Shown here in pieces: positions 17,852-26,803 of a stretch of 64,000 nt of DNA. The notes under the pieces are model-generated. The model worked only from the letters and a program-made list of their open reading frames with translations, made no database searches and was not told where the DNA came from. The stretch comes from Mucilaginibacter sp. 44-25 (GTDB lineage Bacteria > Bacteroidota > Bacteroidia > Sphingobacteriales > Sphingobacteriaceae): positions 372,001 through 436,000 of the forward strand of contig MKTS01000001.1 of assembly GCA_001898335.1 (NCBI GenBank), written 5' to 3'. Each line of letters starts with the position of its first letter. Position 1 is the first letter of the stretch. Made by a program: the position numbers and the translations under genes.

Positions 17852-18592
17852 TTAGATAACCCTGGCTTCGTTGTGCAACAGATCAACCAGTTTGCCGGCT
17901 TCATCAGCCGGTAATAAAGTAACTTTGCCACGAGGTGCAGGTGTTTCATAGCTGATTACCTCCGAGTTTACTTTTACCTCCACAGGTTCAACCACAGCAA
18001 GAGGTTTGGTGCGCGCGCTCATAATGCCACGCATGTTAGGTATTTTAGGTTCAGCTACGCCCTCTGCTGTGCCGGCAACTATGGGTAATGGTATGGTAAG
18101 TATTTCTTTACCACCTTCAATCTCACGCTCTACGGTAGCTTCGGTACCGGTAACATCCAGCTTTTTGATGATCGATACTGAGGGAATATCCAAAAGCTCA
18201 CCCAGCATAGCCGCTACTTTTGAGCCATTGTAATCTATGGATTCGCGGCCGGTAAGGATCAAGTCAAACGGATTTTGCTTTACATAAGCGGCTATTTGGC
18301 TGGCAACAAACCAGGCATCATGCGGTTTTGCGTTGATACGCACTGCATCGGTAGCGCCTATCGCCAAAGCTTTACGAATGGTAGGTTCTGTAGCAGCTTC
18401 ACCTACGTTGATAACGGTAACACTGCCATTGCCGCCATCGGTTAATTCGATAGCGCGGGCAAGGGCTATCTCATCATAGGGGTTGAGTATAAATTGCACC
18501 CCATTGGTATTAAATTGCGTGTTGTTATCGGTAAAGGTTATTTTTGTAGTGGTATCCGGAACATTGCTGATACATACCAGTATTTTCATCAT
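17852..18592 (-). CDS. etfB: Electron transfer flavoprotein beta subunit
   Basis: A 246-residue partner of EtfA. It begins MKILVCISNVPDTTTKI (a double ATG makes the start 18592 or 18589), has NPYDEIALARAIEL, the GRESIDYNGSKVAAMLGELL nucleotide-binding stretch, and EPKIPNMRGIMSARTKPL near the C-terminus. It is the first gene of the etfB-etfA pair, with a TAAATTTG box about 40 bp upstream. Confidence 0.97.
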   Translation of the reverse strand: MMKILVCISNVPDTTTKITFTDNNTQFNTNGVQFILNPYDEIALARAIELTDGGNGSVTVINVGEAATEPTIRKALAIGATDAVRINAKPHDAWFVASQIAAYVKQNPFDLILTGRESIDYNGSKVAAMLGELLDIPSVSIIKKLDVTGTEATVEREIEGGKEILTIPLPIVAGTAEGVAEPKIPNMRGIMSARTKPLAVVEPVEVKVNSEVISYETPAPRGKVTLLPADEAGKLVDLLHNEARVI

Positions 18593-18629
18593 ATAATTGG
18601 TTTTATAGGTATTTGATTAGGGTTACTGG

Positions 18630-18637
18630 CAAATTTA
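18630..18637 (-). promoter_or_regulatory. Candidate -7 box (TAAATTTG) of etfB-etfA
   Basis: Exact TAnnTTTG on the minus strand in the 67-bp gap between divergent etfB and the TPR gene. It predicts a leader of about 30 bases. Confidence 0.5.
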
Positions 18638-18659
18638 GTTAAAAAACAACGAGTTTAAA

Positions 18660-19001
18660 ATGGACACAAGCAGATTGGAAAAGCTCCTGGCATTTATTGA
18701 GAACGAACCTAACGATGAGTTTTTAAAATACGCACTGGCAACCGAATACCTCCGGTTAAACGATACTGATAAAGCGTTGGCTTATTATGAAGACCTGGTG
18801 AAAAATCACCCTAATTATACCGGAACTTATTACCACCTCGGTAAACTGTACGAGGTGCTTAACCGACGCGATGATGCTGTAGCTACATACCAAAAGGGTA
18901 TAGAGATCACTCGTGCCAAGCGGGATATGCACGCATTATCAGAACTGCAAGGTGTTTACAATAATCTGGTTGGCTTTGATGATGATGACGATGATTATTA
19001 A
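18660..19001 (+). CDS. Small TPR-repeat protein
   Basis: A 113-residue protein with about two tetratricopeptide repeats (DEFLKYALATEYLRLNDTDK, then YTGTYYHLGKLYEVLNRRDD) and an acidic tail of seven aspartates. No signal peptide, so probably cytoplasmic. TPRs bind other proteins; the partner is unknown. It is divergent from etfB and followed by a clear terminator. Confidence 0.85.
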   Translation: MDTSRLEKLLAFIENEPNDEFLKYALATEYLRLNDTDKALAYYEDLVKNHPNYTGTYYHLGKLYEVLNRRDDAVATYQKGIEITRAKRDMHALSELQGVYNNLVGFDDDDDDY

Positions 19002-19021
19002 TCTATAATGGGTACTTTACG

Positions 19022-19056
19022 AAAATGCCCGAAGCTTATTGGCTACAGGGCATTTT
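19022..19056 (+). terminator. Terminator between TPR gene and MACPF gene
   Basis: AAAATGCCC and GGGCATTTT arms around a 17-base loop, between convergent genes. Confidence 0.75.
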
Positions 19057-19093
19057 TGTGATATATGAATCCGAAAGGTAAATTACGCAATAT

Positions 19094-20128
19094 TCAATTG
19101 GATAATGTAACCGTTTTGGAAGCAATATATTGCTTAATATATAAATTAACCTCAGCCTTTTTAGTGCTATCGTCAATGAATTTATCTAAACTAACCAAAC
19201 CGTTCTCTAAAGGGCCGATAAAGCTGGCATTAATGACATTGGCTGAATGAAGCCAGTCAGTAATATTTAGCATTGTTCGTTTATCTACAGTTTGCGTTTT
19301 TAATTTACTAATATCTCCGCCATAAGATTTATAGTATACTTTGGCGGAACCATTGGCATTAAGACTTTCTAAGTTTGAACTCTTATTAATTAAATTCTCA
19401 ACGCTACTTAAGCCAAATACACTCTTCAACGCATATTGTAAACCTTCTTTAATAATAGATCGCTTATCTTTAGTAAGGGCTTCTGCCTGATAAAATATAT
19501 CAAACCTGCGGCCCAAATCTATCCGCGTTAACACATGCGTGCCATATTTACTGACAAGCTCCTGTGCGGTTAACGATAAGATATCTCTTTTGAAGTTGTC
19601 CGTCAGGAAATTATTTACATTTTGATCGTAGAAAATATTGTATGATTTATATATCCAGTAATCCGAATAATAACCGTAAACGTATTTTTTATCAGTTATA
19701 TTAGTTCCGGGGAAAAGACCGTTGAGCGTATTCCCAAAAAGCACAGACCCATTGGTTTCGACAAATGCACTGGAAAATCTTGCCGACAGTTCTGCGGCAT
19801 CATTGGCTTCTATAGTACGCGCGGCCCCCTCAGTGCTTGTACCTATATTGATTCTTTGTGAACCGCTTGCAGCATAAGCCGACGTATTTATAACGTTAGC
19901 CCTAACTGAAGCCTCGTCGTTAAATTTATCAGTAACATCATAACCAAATCCTAAGTAATTGTATGAGTCTGATGGTGTAATTAAAGGCGGCTTATTTTCA
20001 TTTTGGCCCGCAACAGCTAAGCTTATATCCTTAGACAAACCAGGTTTCTGATTGGTTATATCATTTGACTTTTTAGCGCAAGAGGTTAATAGGGCCAAAA
20101 CCGATAGGATGGTAAAAATTTTTTTCAA
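19094..20128 (-). CDS. MACPF (membrane-attack-complex/perforin) domain lipoprotein
   Basis: I place the start at the TTG at 20128. It gives MKKIFTILSVLALLTSC, a complete lipoprotein signal with cysteine 17; the longer frame from GTG at 20185 adds 19 residues with no signal character. The 344-residue product contains YGTHVLTRIDLGRRFDI from residue 195, the perforin-family signature, although the usual Gly-Gly after it is Gly-Arg here. MACPF proteins form pores in membranes. In gut Bacteroides such lipoproteins (the BSAP group) kill related strains; this role is inferred here, not shown. The gene is noticeably AT-rich beside dnaB, is convergent to the TPR gene and has no partner gene. Confidence 0.82.
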   Translation of the reverse strand: MKKIFTILSVLALLTSCAKKSNDITNQKPGLSKDISLAVAGQNENKPPLITPSDSYNYLGFGYDVTDKFNDEASVRANVINTSAYAASGSQRINIGTSTEGAARTIEANDAAELSARFSSAFVETNGSVLFGNTLNGLFPGTNITDKKYVYGYYSDYWIYKSYNIFYDQNVNNFLTDNFKRDILSLTAQELVSKYGTHVLTRIDLGRRFDIFYQAEALTKDKRSIIKEGLQYALKSVFGLSSVENLINKSSNLESLNANGSAKVYYKSYGGDISKLKTQTVDKRTMLNITDWLHSANVINASFIGPLENGLVSLDKFIDDSTKKAEVNLYIKQYIASKTVTLSN

Positions 20129-20256
20129 TTGTGATGTGTTTATTGTTTGTGATAATATGTTAGGCAATAGACGAAATAATTGCACCTTGGTTTAAAGGTA
20201 CAGGAAATAAATTTTACAGAGAATTTTGTAAAAAGCTTTTATATGTACGCTAACTC

Positions 20257-21813
20257 TTAAAACGGCGGCTCGTCTTCCAAATCATCCATACGTGATGGAC
20301 GGATGATAAAGTTACTTGGTTTGTCAAAATCCTGGTTAGGAGTAAGGCCCGAGAAAGCAGCGTTCATGGGAGGGAAGCCGTCCATGCTGGTTTCCAGATC
20401 CTGGAACTTTACGTACTTGCCAACAAATTTTAGCCTTACACGGCCGGTTTCGCCGTTACGGTGTTTTGCGATAATAACTTCACCCACGCCCTGTGTCGGG
20501 TTGTTATCCTCATCTACATCCAAACCGTAATATTCGGGGCGGTAAAGGAATAACACCATATCCGCGTCCTGCTCAATAGAACCCGATTCACGTAAGTCTG
20601 AAAGCATTGGCCTTTTAGACCCGCCCGGGCGGCTTTCTACCGCACGGCTCAACTGCGAGAGCGCAATTACTGGCACATTCAGCTCCTTAGCCACTGTTTT
20701 TAACGCGCGGGATATACTACCTATCTCCTGCTCACGGTTGCCTCCTTTACCGTCATTTTTACCGTGCATCAGCTGCAAGTAGTCAATGATGATTAGCTGT
20801 ATATCGTGCTGCGATTTCAAACGGCGGCATTTAGCCCTGAACTCGAATATATTTAAGGAGGGCGTGTCATCTATAATTAACGGAGCTTGCTCCAGTCTGC
20901 CAATTTTAGAGTGTATCTGCGCCCATTCCCATTCTTCAATATTACCCTTACGTATTTTTTCTTGCTCAATTTCGGTTTCACCGGAAATTAAACGATTTAC
21001 CAACTGCACTGATGACATCTCCAGCGAGAACACCACAACCGGTTTATTAAAATCAACCGCGGCGTTACGTGCGCAGCTTAGTACGAAAGCCGTTTTACCC
21101 ATCGCGGGGCGGGCCGCGATGATAACCAGGTCAGACTTTTGCCAACCAGAGGTCATGCGGTCAAGTTCGGTAAAGCCAGATGCTACACCTGTCAAGCCGT
21201 CTTTTTTATCTTTAAGCGCTTCTATATCCTTCAGGGCTTCATGCATCAGGTCGTCCATTTTGCGGGAGTCGCGGCGAAGGTTATTTTGAGCGATTTCAAA
21301 CAGGTTTTTTTCAGCCTTGTCCAACAGGTCGAAAACGTCGCTGGTATCTTCATAAGCACTGCTTACAATATCAGTAGATATACGTATCAGTTCGCGCTGA
21401 ATGTATTTTTGAATGATGATACGCGAGTGATACTCAATGTTAGCAGCAGAAGCGACCCGATTCGTTAACTCGGTAATATAGTAGGCACCACCAACCATTT
21501 CCAACTCACCCGTTTGGCGAAGCTGGGCAGTAACGGTTAGGATATCTACCGGAGAAGTTTTTTCGAACAAGTAGGCTATTACGGCAAATATCTTCTGGTG
21601 CCTTATATCATAAAATACCTCGGGTTTAAGAACGTCGATTACCGACGAAAGCGCGTCTTTTTCGAGCATTAAAGCACCTAACACCGCCTCTTCCAGATCA
21701 AGGGCCTGTGGCGGTATTTTGCCCATGTTGTTCTGCGGAAGCGCATTGCTAAAACGTGTTCTGCGCTCGCCGGTGTTGGCTTTGTAATTAGGGGTGTCGT
21801 TCTCAAAAATCAT
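20257..21813 (-). CDS. dnaB: Replicative DNA helicase
   Basis: A 518-residue hexameric 5'-3' helicase that unwinds DNA at the replication fork. It has an N-terminal DnaB domain (PPQALDLEEAVLGALMLEKD) and a C-terminal RecA-like domain with Walker A ARPAMGKTAF, LIIIDYLQLM (Walker B) and EIGSISRALKTVAKELNVPV. A longer frame opens at 21933, but I chose the ATG at 21813. The residues ahead of it do not resemble DnaB, and a TACTTTTG promoter box sits five bases before this ATG. Confidence 0.97.
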   Translation of the reverse strand: MIFENDTPNYKANTGERRTRFSNALPQNNMGKIPPQALDLEEAVLGALMLEKDALSSVIDVLKPEVFYDIRHQKIFAVIAYLFEKTSPVDILTVTAQLRQTGELEMVGGAYYITELTNRVASAANIEYHSRIIIQKYIQRELIRISTDIVSSAYEDTSDVFDLLDKAEKNLFEIAQNNLRRDSRKMDDLMHEALKDIEALKDKKDGLTGVASGFTELDRMTSGWQKSDLVIIAARPAMGKTAFVLSCARNAAVDFNKPVVVFSLEMSSVQLVNRLISGETEIEQEKIRKGNIEEWEWAQIHSKIGRLEQAPLIIDDTPSLNIFEFRAKCRRLKSQHDIQLIIIDYLQLMHGKNDGKGGNREQEIGSISRALKTVAKELNVPVIALSQLSRAVESRPGGSKRPMLSDLRESGSIEQDADMVLFLYRPEYYGLDVDEDNNPTQGVGEVIIAKHRNGETGRVRLKFVGKYVKFQDLETSMDGFPPMNAAFSGLTPNQDFDKPSNFIIRPSRMDDLEDEPPF

Positions 21814-21818
21814 CTCAG

Positions 21819-21826
21819 CAAAAGTA
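21819..21826 (-). promoter_or_regulatory. -7 box TACTTTTG of dnaB, near-leaderless
   Basis: Exact TAnnTTTG on the minus strand ending five bases before the dnaB ATG. A second match (TATTTTTG) lies at 21830-21837. This box argues against the longer dnaB frame. Confidence 0.6.
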
Positions 21827-22029
21827 GAGCAAAAATAATGCATACACACATAAGTTAGCATCTTTTTTGTTCTACAGCATGAGCATCTATAAATGATAAA
21901 TTTAAGCTCATCAGGCCAATCAATTATCAACACTAATATGTTAGTTACTTTTTATTTTAGTGCATATCTGCTTAAAAATAAGCTACTTAATAATGTATGT
22001 TAATAAATATATTAATAGATTATTTTTAG

Positions 22030-22058
22030 TTTGTTGTAAAATACATTAAGTACTTTTG
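22030..22058 (+). promoter_or_regulatory. Candidate promoter of rlmB (TTTG-N17-TACTTTTG)
   Basis: TTTG at 22030-22033 and TACTTTTG at 22051-22058 fit the Bacteroidota -33/-7 pattern. The -7 box ends 21 bases before the chosen ATG at 22080. Confidence 0.55.
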
Positions 22059-22079
22059 ACGAAATTTTTTCTTAAAAAC

Positions 22080-22847
22080 ATGACATATAATTCTAAGCCT
22101 GCACGAGAGAGTAACCAGATGGTTTTTGGGATACGTGCCGTTATTGAAGCGATAAATGCAGGTAAAGAAATTGAATCACTTTACATACAGCGGGGCCTTG
22201 GCGGTTCTTTATTAAACGAGCTTAAAGGTGTGTTGCAACAACACAACATCATTGCGCAGCAGGTGCCGGTTGAAAAACTCAACCGCATTACCATGAAAAA
22301 CCACCAGGGTGCTATCGCGTTTATCTCGCCTATTATTTACCAGAAAATTGAGGATATTATACCGGCTGTATTTGAGAAAGGCGAAGTGCCGCTTGTTCTG
22401 GTACTGGACAGTATTACCGATGTACGTAATATGGGTGCTATTGCCCGTACAGCCGAATGTGCCGGCGTGCATGCTATTGTGATACCCGCCCGAGGCTCCG
22501 CGCAAATTAACCCCGACGCGATAAAAACCTCGGCAGGGGCGTTATACAAGATACCGGTATGCAGGCATGATAACTTTATGCAAACCGTTAAGTTCATACA
22601 GGAATCGGGCTTGCAATTGGTTTGCTGTACCGAAAAAACTACCGACTACCTGTACACTCCCGACTATACCATGCCTACCGCCATTATCATGGGCTCGGAA
22701 GAGGATGGCATACGTAACGAGATCATCCGGATAAGTGACCATCTTGCTAAAATACCTATGTATGGCGAGATAGAATCTTTGAATGTTTCGGTATCAACCG
22801 GTATTATTTTGTACGAAGCCATCAGGCAGCGGTTCGCCCTGCAATAG
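22080..22847 (+). CDS. rlmB: 23S rRNA (guanosine-2'-O)-methyltransferase, TrmH/SpoU family
   Basis: A 255-residue SpoU-class (knotted) methyltransferase. It has an N-terminal substrate-binding domain (MVFGIRAVIEAINAGKEIES) and the three SpoU motifs: NMGAIARTAECAGVHAIVIP, IIMGSEEDGIRNEII, and IPMYGEIESLNVSVSTGIIL. RlmB methylates G2251 of 23S rRNA using S-adenosylmethionine. The close relative TrmH cannot be fully excluded, but the N-terminal domain fits RlmB. The ATG at 22080 is preferred to the TTG at 22056, which overlaps the promoter box. Confidence 0.92.
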   Translation: MTYNSKPARESNQMVFGIRAVIEAINAGKEIESLYIQRGLGGSLLNELKGVLQQHNIIAQQVPVEKLNRITMKNHQGAIAFISPIIYQKIEDIIPAVFEKGEVPLVLVLDSITDVRNMGAIARTAECAGVHAIVIPARGSAQINPDAIKTSAGALYKIPVCRHDNFMQTVKFIQESGLQLVCCTEKTTDYLYTPDYTMPTAIIMGSEEDGIRNEIIRISDHLAKIPMYGEIESLNVSVSTGIILYEAIRQRFALQ

Positions 22848-23180
22848 GGTTGGTTGGTGCGTTTAAAAGCGTGGTGTTCCGTTAAAAGTATACACAATAT
22901 CGGAACGATAATAAGTATTTGATAATCAGATATTTAATTAACAAAACGCACCTCTACCCTTAGTTTAAATAAAAGTATTTAAACAATTAATAATTAGCTA
23001 TTTAATTATTTTTGGCCGGCGTTCCATGCGGAACGCTTTTGGAAGCTATAACGGAACGCTTTTGGGATGCTGCTTTTCAGGCTATAAAGGATGATTTTGC
23101 GGTACTAAAAACAAGAAAGCCCGACTACTTAGTCGGGCTTCTTTGTATCTTGACTCTTGACTCTAACAGTCCTGATTCTT
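22848..23180. other. Gene-free stretch with short repeats
   Basis: 333 bp between rlmB and the convergent mannose-1-phosphate guanylyltransferase gene. The first half is very AT-rich. A palindrome GCGTTCC/GGAACGC lies at about 23019-23037, and CGGAACGCTTTTGG occurs twice (23029-23042 and 23052-23065). A terminator and a word-repeat element follow, listed separately. A 60-codon frame at 23012 runs through these elements and does not look coding. Confidence 0.6.
23113..23144 (-). terminator. Terminator hairpin after manC
   Basis: AAGCCCGACT at 23117-23126 pairs with AGTCGGGCTT at 23131-23140 over a four-base loop. It lies in the convergent gap; A/T tracts are short on both sides. Confidence 0.7.
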
Positions 23181-23182
23181 TT
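23146..23182. repeat. Word-repeat element, CTTGACT words (half element)
   Basis: Tandem TTGACTC units (CTTGACTCTTGACTC, then AGTCCTGATTC) run up to and into the stop codon of the minus-strand gene at 23181. The same word occurs at 31600-31645 and 47054-47078. There is no opposing arm here. Confidence 0.6.
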
Positions 23183-24266
23183 AAATGTATTTAGTACCGA
23201 ACTTGTTTTTCACATCGGCTACCACCTGCTTTACGTTCTGCTCCTGGTCGCGTGGGCATATCAGCAGCGAATTGTTCGATTCTACTACAATATAGTCATG
23301 CAGGCCCTGTAATATCACCAGCTTATCGCTCGGTACGTTCACCATGCAATTGCTGCTATCGTACATGATCACCTTATCAGCCGGGATCACCGCGTTGCCT
23401 ACATAATCTTTCTCGGCCAGCTGGTAAATAGAGGCCCATGTACCCAGGTCGCTCCAGCCAAACTCTGATGGCAGTACGTAAACGTTAGGCGCTTTTTCCA
23501 TAATACCGTAGTCTATAGAAATGTTAATGCAACGCTGATAAACTTTGTGCACAAACGCGCGTTCCTCGTGGGTATTGTATACCGACCGCGCTTCGGCAAA
23601 AATCTCATGCATCTCGGGCAGGTGCTCATTAAAGGCATCCACAATGGCCGATGCCGACCATACAAATATACCCGCGTTCCATAAAAAGTCGCCGCTTTGT
23701 ATAAAGGTTTTGGCCAGTTCAAGGGTTGGTTTCTCGGTAAAGGTCTTTACCTTATGGAATTCCTCATTAAGGGTTTCTTCGGTGTACTGGATATAGCCAT
23801 AGCCGGTATCAGGGCGCGAAGGTTTTATACCCAGGGTAATAAGGCAGTTATTTTCAGAAGCTGTTTTTAACGATTTTTCAATGGCGCTGATAAATGCGTT
23901 CTCATCCAGTATCAAATGGTCAGATGGGGCCACAACAATCGCCGCGTTGGGGTTAAGCGTTTCAATTTTAAAACAACCATAGGCTACGCAAGGGGCGGTG
24001 TTGCGCATAACAGGTTCGGTCAGTATCTGGTTGTCGGCCATGTCTGGCAGTTGTTCTTTTACCAGTTGGGTATAATTATCGTTGGTAACAACGTAAATAT
24101 TCTCTTTTGGGCAAACTTTCAGGAAACGCTCATAGGTGTTTTGGATAAGAGTTTTACCGGTGCCAAGTATATCAATAAACTGTTTGGGGTGTGAAGTACG
24201 GCTGATAGGCCAAAAACGGCTGCCTATACCGCCTGCCATAATAATGGCGTAATAGTTTTGATTCAT
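23181..24266 (-). CDS. manC: Mannose-1-phosphate guanylyltransferase
   Basis: A 361-residue nucleotidyltransferase that makes GDP-mannose from GTP and mannose-1-phosphate, supplying polysaccharide and glycoprotein synthesis. The nucleotide-binding MAGGIGSRFWPISR is at the N-terminus, followed by LGTGKTLIQNTYERF and VVAPSDHLILDE. FTEKPTLELAKTFI and WNAGIFVWSASAIVDAF mark the sugar-phosphate site, and a left-handed beta-helix-like end is present. The enzyme is the short form without the C-terminal isomerase domain. It is a single gene. Confidence 0.93.
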   Translation of the reverse strand: MNQNYYAIIMAGGIGSRFWPISRTSHPKQFIDILGTGKTLIQNTYERFLKVCPKENIYVVTNDNYTQLVKEQLPDMADNQILTEPVMRNTAPCVAYGCFKIETLNPNAAIVVAPSDHLILDENAFISAIEKSLKTASENNCLITLGIKPSRPDTGYGYIQYTEETLNEEFHKVKTFTEKPTLELAKTFIQSGDFLWNAGIFVWSASAIVDAFNEHLPEMHEIFAEARSVYNTHEERAFVHKVYQRCINISIDYGIMEKAPNVYVLPSEFGWSDLGTWASIYQLAEKDYVGNAVIPADKVIMYDSSNCMVNVPSDKLVILQGLHDYIVVESNNSLLICPRDQEQNVKQVVADVKNKFGTKYI

Positions 24267-24502
24267 GTATACTGTAGATTTTAATTTGGCAAATCGTCGC
24301 TAAAGATGTACAATAATTCGCGATTTCAAAGCAATGAAAAACATAAATAATTTCATGTTTTTTTCACATTTCAATAAAGGCGTAATTCTTTAAATTGTTT
24401 TGAAAAGAATAATCATTTTTATATAAAATTTTTAACAAATACAGCCGTTTATTCTTAGATTTTTGTTATTTTGAACCATATTTCCAAACGCACAATTAAA
24501 TA

Positions 24503-26698
24503 ATGATCGAGACAAAAAAGTCGCTTTTTGACAACCTTCAAAACTTTTTCGGTTTTGATAACTTCAAGGGAGAGCAAGAGGCGATCATCACTAATATTTT
24601 GGCCGGGAACGATACCTTTGTGATTATGCCTACAGGTGGTGGCAAATCCATGTGTTACCAGTTACCCGCCCTCATGAGCGAAGGCACAGCGATTGTGATC
24701 TCTCCGCTTATCGCGCTGATGAAAAACCAGGTTGACCAGCTAAGGGCTTTCGGCGGGTCAGACAGTATCGCGCATTTCCTCAATTCCTCTTTAACCAAAG
24801 CCGATATATTAAGGGTAAAGGACGATGTACTAAGCGGCAAAACCAAGCTGCTGTATGTAGCTCCCGAATCGCTTACAAAACAGGAGAATATTGATTTTTT
24901 AAGGCTTAACCACGTATCGTTCGTGGCGGTTGATGAGGCGCACTGTATCTCTGAGTGGGGCCATGATTTCCGGCCCGAATACCGTAAAATACGCCAGGTG
25001 ATCAGCAATATCGGCGATGATATTCCTATTATAGCCCTTACCGCTACCGCAACGCCAAAAGTACAGCAGGATATACAGAAGAACCTGCAAATGAACAACG
25101 CCACGGTATTTAAATCATCATTTAACCGCTCTAACCTGTTCTACGAGGTGCGTGCCAAACGTAACGTGCTTAAAGAGATCGTGAAATTTGTTAAGCAGAA
25201 CCAGGGCAAATCGGGCATTGTATATTGCCTGAGCCGTAAAAAGGTTGAAGAGGTGGCCGAAGCGCTTAAGCTGAATGGTGTACGCGCTTTACCTTACCAT
25301 GCCGGCTTAGACCCTAAAATGCGTGCCGATACACAGGACAAGTTCCTGATGGAGGATGTGGACGTTATTGTGGCTACCATTGCCTTTGGGATGGGTATTG
25401 ATAAACCTGATGTACGCTATGTGATACACCACGATATGCCTAAGAGCATGGAAGGTTATTACCAGGAAACCGGCCGTGCCGGGCGTGATGGCGGCGAAGG
25501 GGTTTGCGTGGCTTTTTATTCTGAAAAGGATATTGATAAGCTACAGAAGTTTATGAAGGATAAACCTGTGGCCGAACGGGAAATAGGCACGCAGATACTC
25601 AAAGAAGTAATTGACTATGCCGAATCATCCGTGTGCCGCCGTAAACAGCTGTTGCACTACTTTGGCGAGAACTTTAATGAGGCCGGCTGTAATAACATGT
25701 GCGACAACTGCTGCGCGCCGAAAACGCACTTTGATGGCGAGGAACACCTGCACCGTGTGCTAAGCCTGATCAAACACATTGGTGAGAAATTTGACGATGC
25801 CCACATCATTAGCATTTTAATGGGTAAAGATGACGCCCATGTGAAAAGCTACGAGCATGACAAACTTGAATACTTTGGCTCGGGCAAGGAGCATGGCGAA
25901 AACCTTTGGAACTCGTTACTGCGCCAGGCATTGCTTAATAACTTTATTTCAAAAGATATTGACCATTACGGGTTGTTGCATTTAACCAAAGCCGGTAATT
26001 CATTTATAGAGAATCCTTACAGCATCCGTTTCTTGCTTAACCGCGAAATGGGGCCTACGGACGATGAAGAGGGCGACGAAGGCCCTAAACAGGGTGGCGC
26101 CGCGCTGGATACCCAGCTGCTGCAAATGCTGAAGGACCTGCGTAAAAAGATAGCCAAGCAAAAAGGACTGCCTCCTTTCGTTATTTTCCAGGATCCATCT
26201 TTAGAGGAAATGTGTACGCATTACCCCATTACTAATGACGAAATGAAACAAATATCAGGCGTGGGAGCAGGTAAGGCCATGAAGTTTGGCGCTCCATTCA
26301 TTGACCTGATCAAGAAATACGTGGAGGATAATGATATTGACCGCCCGCTGGATATGGTGATCAAGAGCGCGGCCAACAAGTCGGCCCTCAAAGTATTTAT
26401 TATCCAGAATATTGACAGACACCTGGCACTGGAAGATATAGCAGCCTCAAAAGGGCTTACTTACGAAGAGATACTGAAAGAGGTGGAAACTATTGTAAAC
26501 TCGGGCACCAAACTTAACCTCAATTATTACATTGATGAAGTGATTGATGAGGATAAGCAGGATGAGGTTTTCGACTATTTTAAAACCGCCGAATGCGATT
26601 CAATAGATGAAGCCCTTGCAGAACTGGGTTCAGATGATTATACCCGCGAAGAAGTGCAATTGATGCGCATCAAATTCATGTCTGAAGTGGGGAATTAA
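24503..26698 (+). CDS. recQ: ATP-dependent DNA helicase RecQ
   Basis: A 731-residue 3'-5' helicase for recombination and repair of stalled forks. Walker A TGGGKS is at residues 44-49, DEAH at 144-147, and the helicase C-terminal motif VIHHDMPKSMEGYYQETGRAGRDG follows. The zinc-binding cysteines lie in CRRKQLLHYFGENF and CNNMCDNCC, then come a winged-helix (RQC) region and an HRDC domain near residues 545-620. The remaining 100 residues form a helical extension found in Bacteroidota RecQs. It is preceded by a 236-bp AT-rich divergent gap. Confidence 0.96.
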   Translation: MIETKKSLFDNLQNFFGFDNFKGEQEAIITNILAGNDTFVIMPTGGGKSMCYQLPALMSEGTAIVISPLIALMKNQVDQLRAFGGSDSIAHFLNSSLTKADILRVKDDVLSGKTKLLYVAPESLTKQENIDFLRLNHVSFVAVDEAHCISEWGHDFRPEYRKIRQVISNIGDDIPIIALTATATPKVQQDIQKNLQMNNATVFKSSFNRSNLFYEVRAKRNVLKEIVKFVKQNQGKSGIVYCLSRKKVEEVAEALKLNGVRALPYHAGLDPKMRADTQDKFLMEDVDVIVATIAFGMGIDKPDVRYVIHHDMPKSMEGYYQETGRAGRDGGEGVCVAFYSEKDIDKLQKFMKDKPVAEREIGTQILKEVIDYAESSVCRRKQLLHYFGENFNEAGCNNMCDNCCAPKTHFDGEEHLHRVLSLIKHIGEKFDDAHIISILMGKDDAHVKSYEHDKLEYFGSGKEHGENLWNSLLRQALLNNFISKDIDHYGLLHLTKAGNSFIENPYSIRFLLNREMGPTDDEEGDEGPKQGGAALDTQLLQMLKDLRKKIAKQKGLPPFVIFQDPSLEEMCTHYPITNDEMKQISGVGAGKAMKFGAPFIDLIKKYVEDNDIDRPLDMVIKSAANKSALKVFIIQNIDRHLALEDIAASKGLTYEEILKEVETIVNSGTKLNLNYYIDEVIDEDKQDEVFDYFKTAECDSIDEALAELGSDDYTREEVQLMRIKFMSEVGN

Positions 26699-26710
26699 GC
26701 TTTTCAAGCT

Positions 26711-26769
26711 AAAAGCACAAAGTCCAAAGCTTAAAGCCATTATTGGCTTGCTTTGGACTTTGTGCTTTT
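26711..26769. repeat. Word-repeat hairpin, perfect 20-bp arms, AAAGTCC words
   Basis: AAAAGCACAAAGTCCAAAGC at 26711-26730 is the exact reverse complement of 26750-26769. A second small hairpin (AAGCC/GGCTT) sits in the loop. It lies between convergent recQ and the PorE-like gene and could terminate both, but it is far longer than the window's other terminators and is built of AAAGTCC / AAAGCTT / AAAGCC units. Confidence 0.85.
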
Positions 26770-26803
26770 ATAACCTTTTACTTTCAGCCTTAAGCTTTCC
26801 ATA

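Noticed and set aside
21814..21933. 40-residue N-terminal extension of DnaB
   Set aside because: Cysteine-rich residues unlike DnaB, and the promoter box at 21819-21826 lies inside it.
23012..23194. 60-codon frame in the rlmB-manC gap
   Set aside because: It runs through a terminator hairpin, repeats and the manC stop; the sequence is not protein-like.
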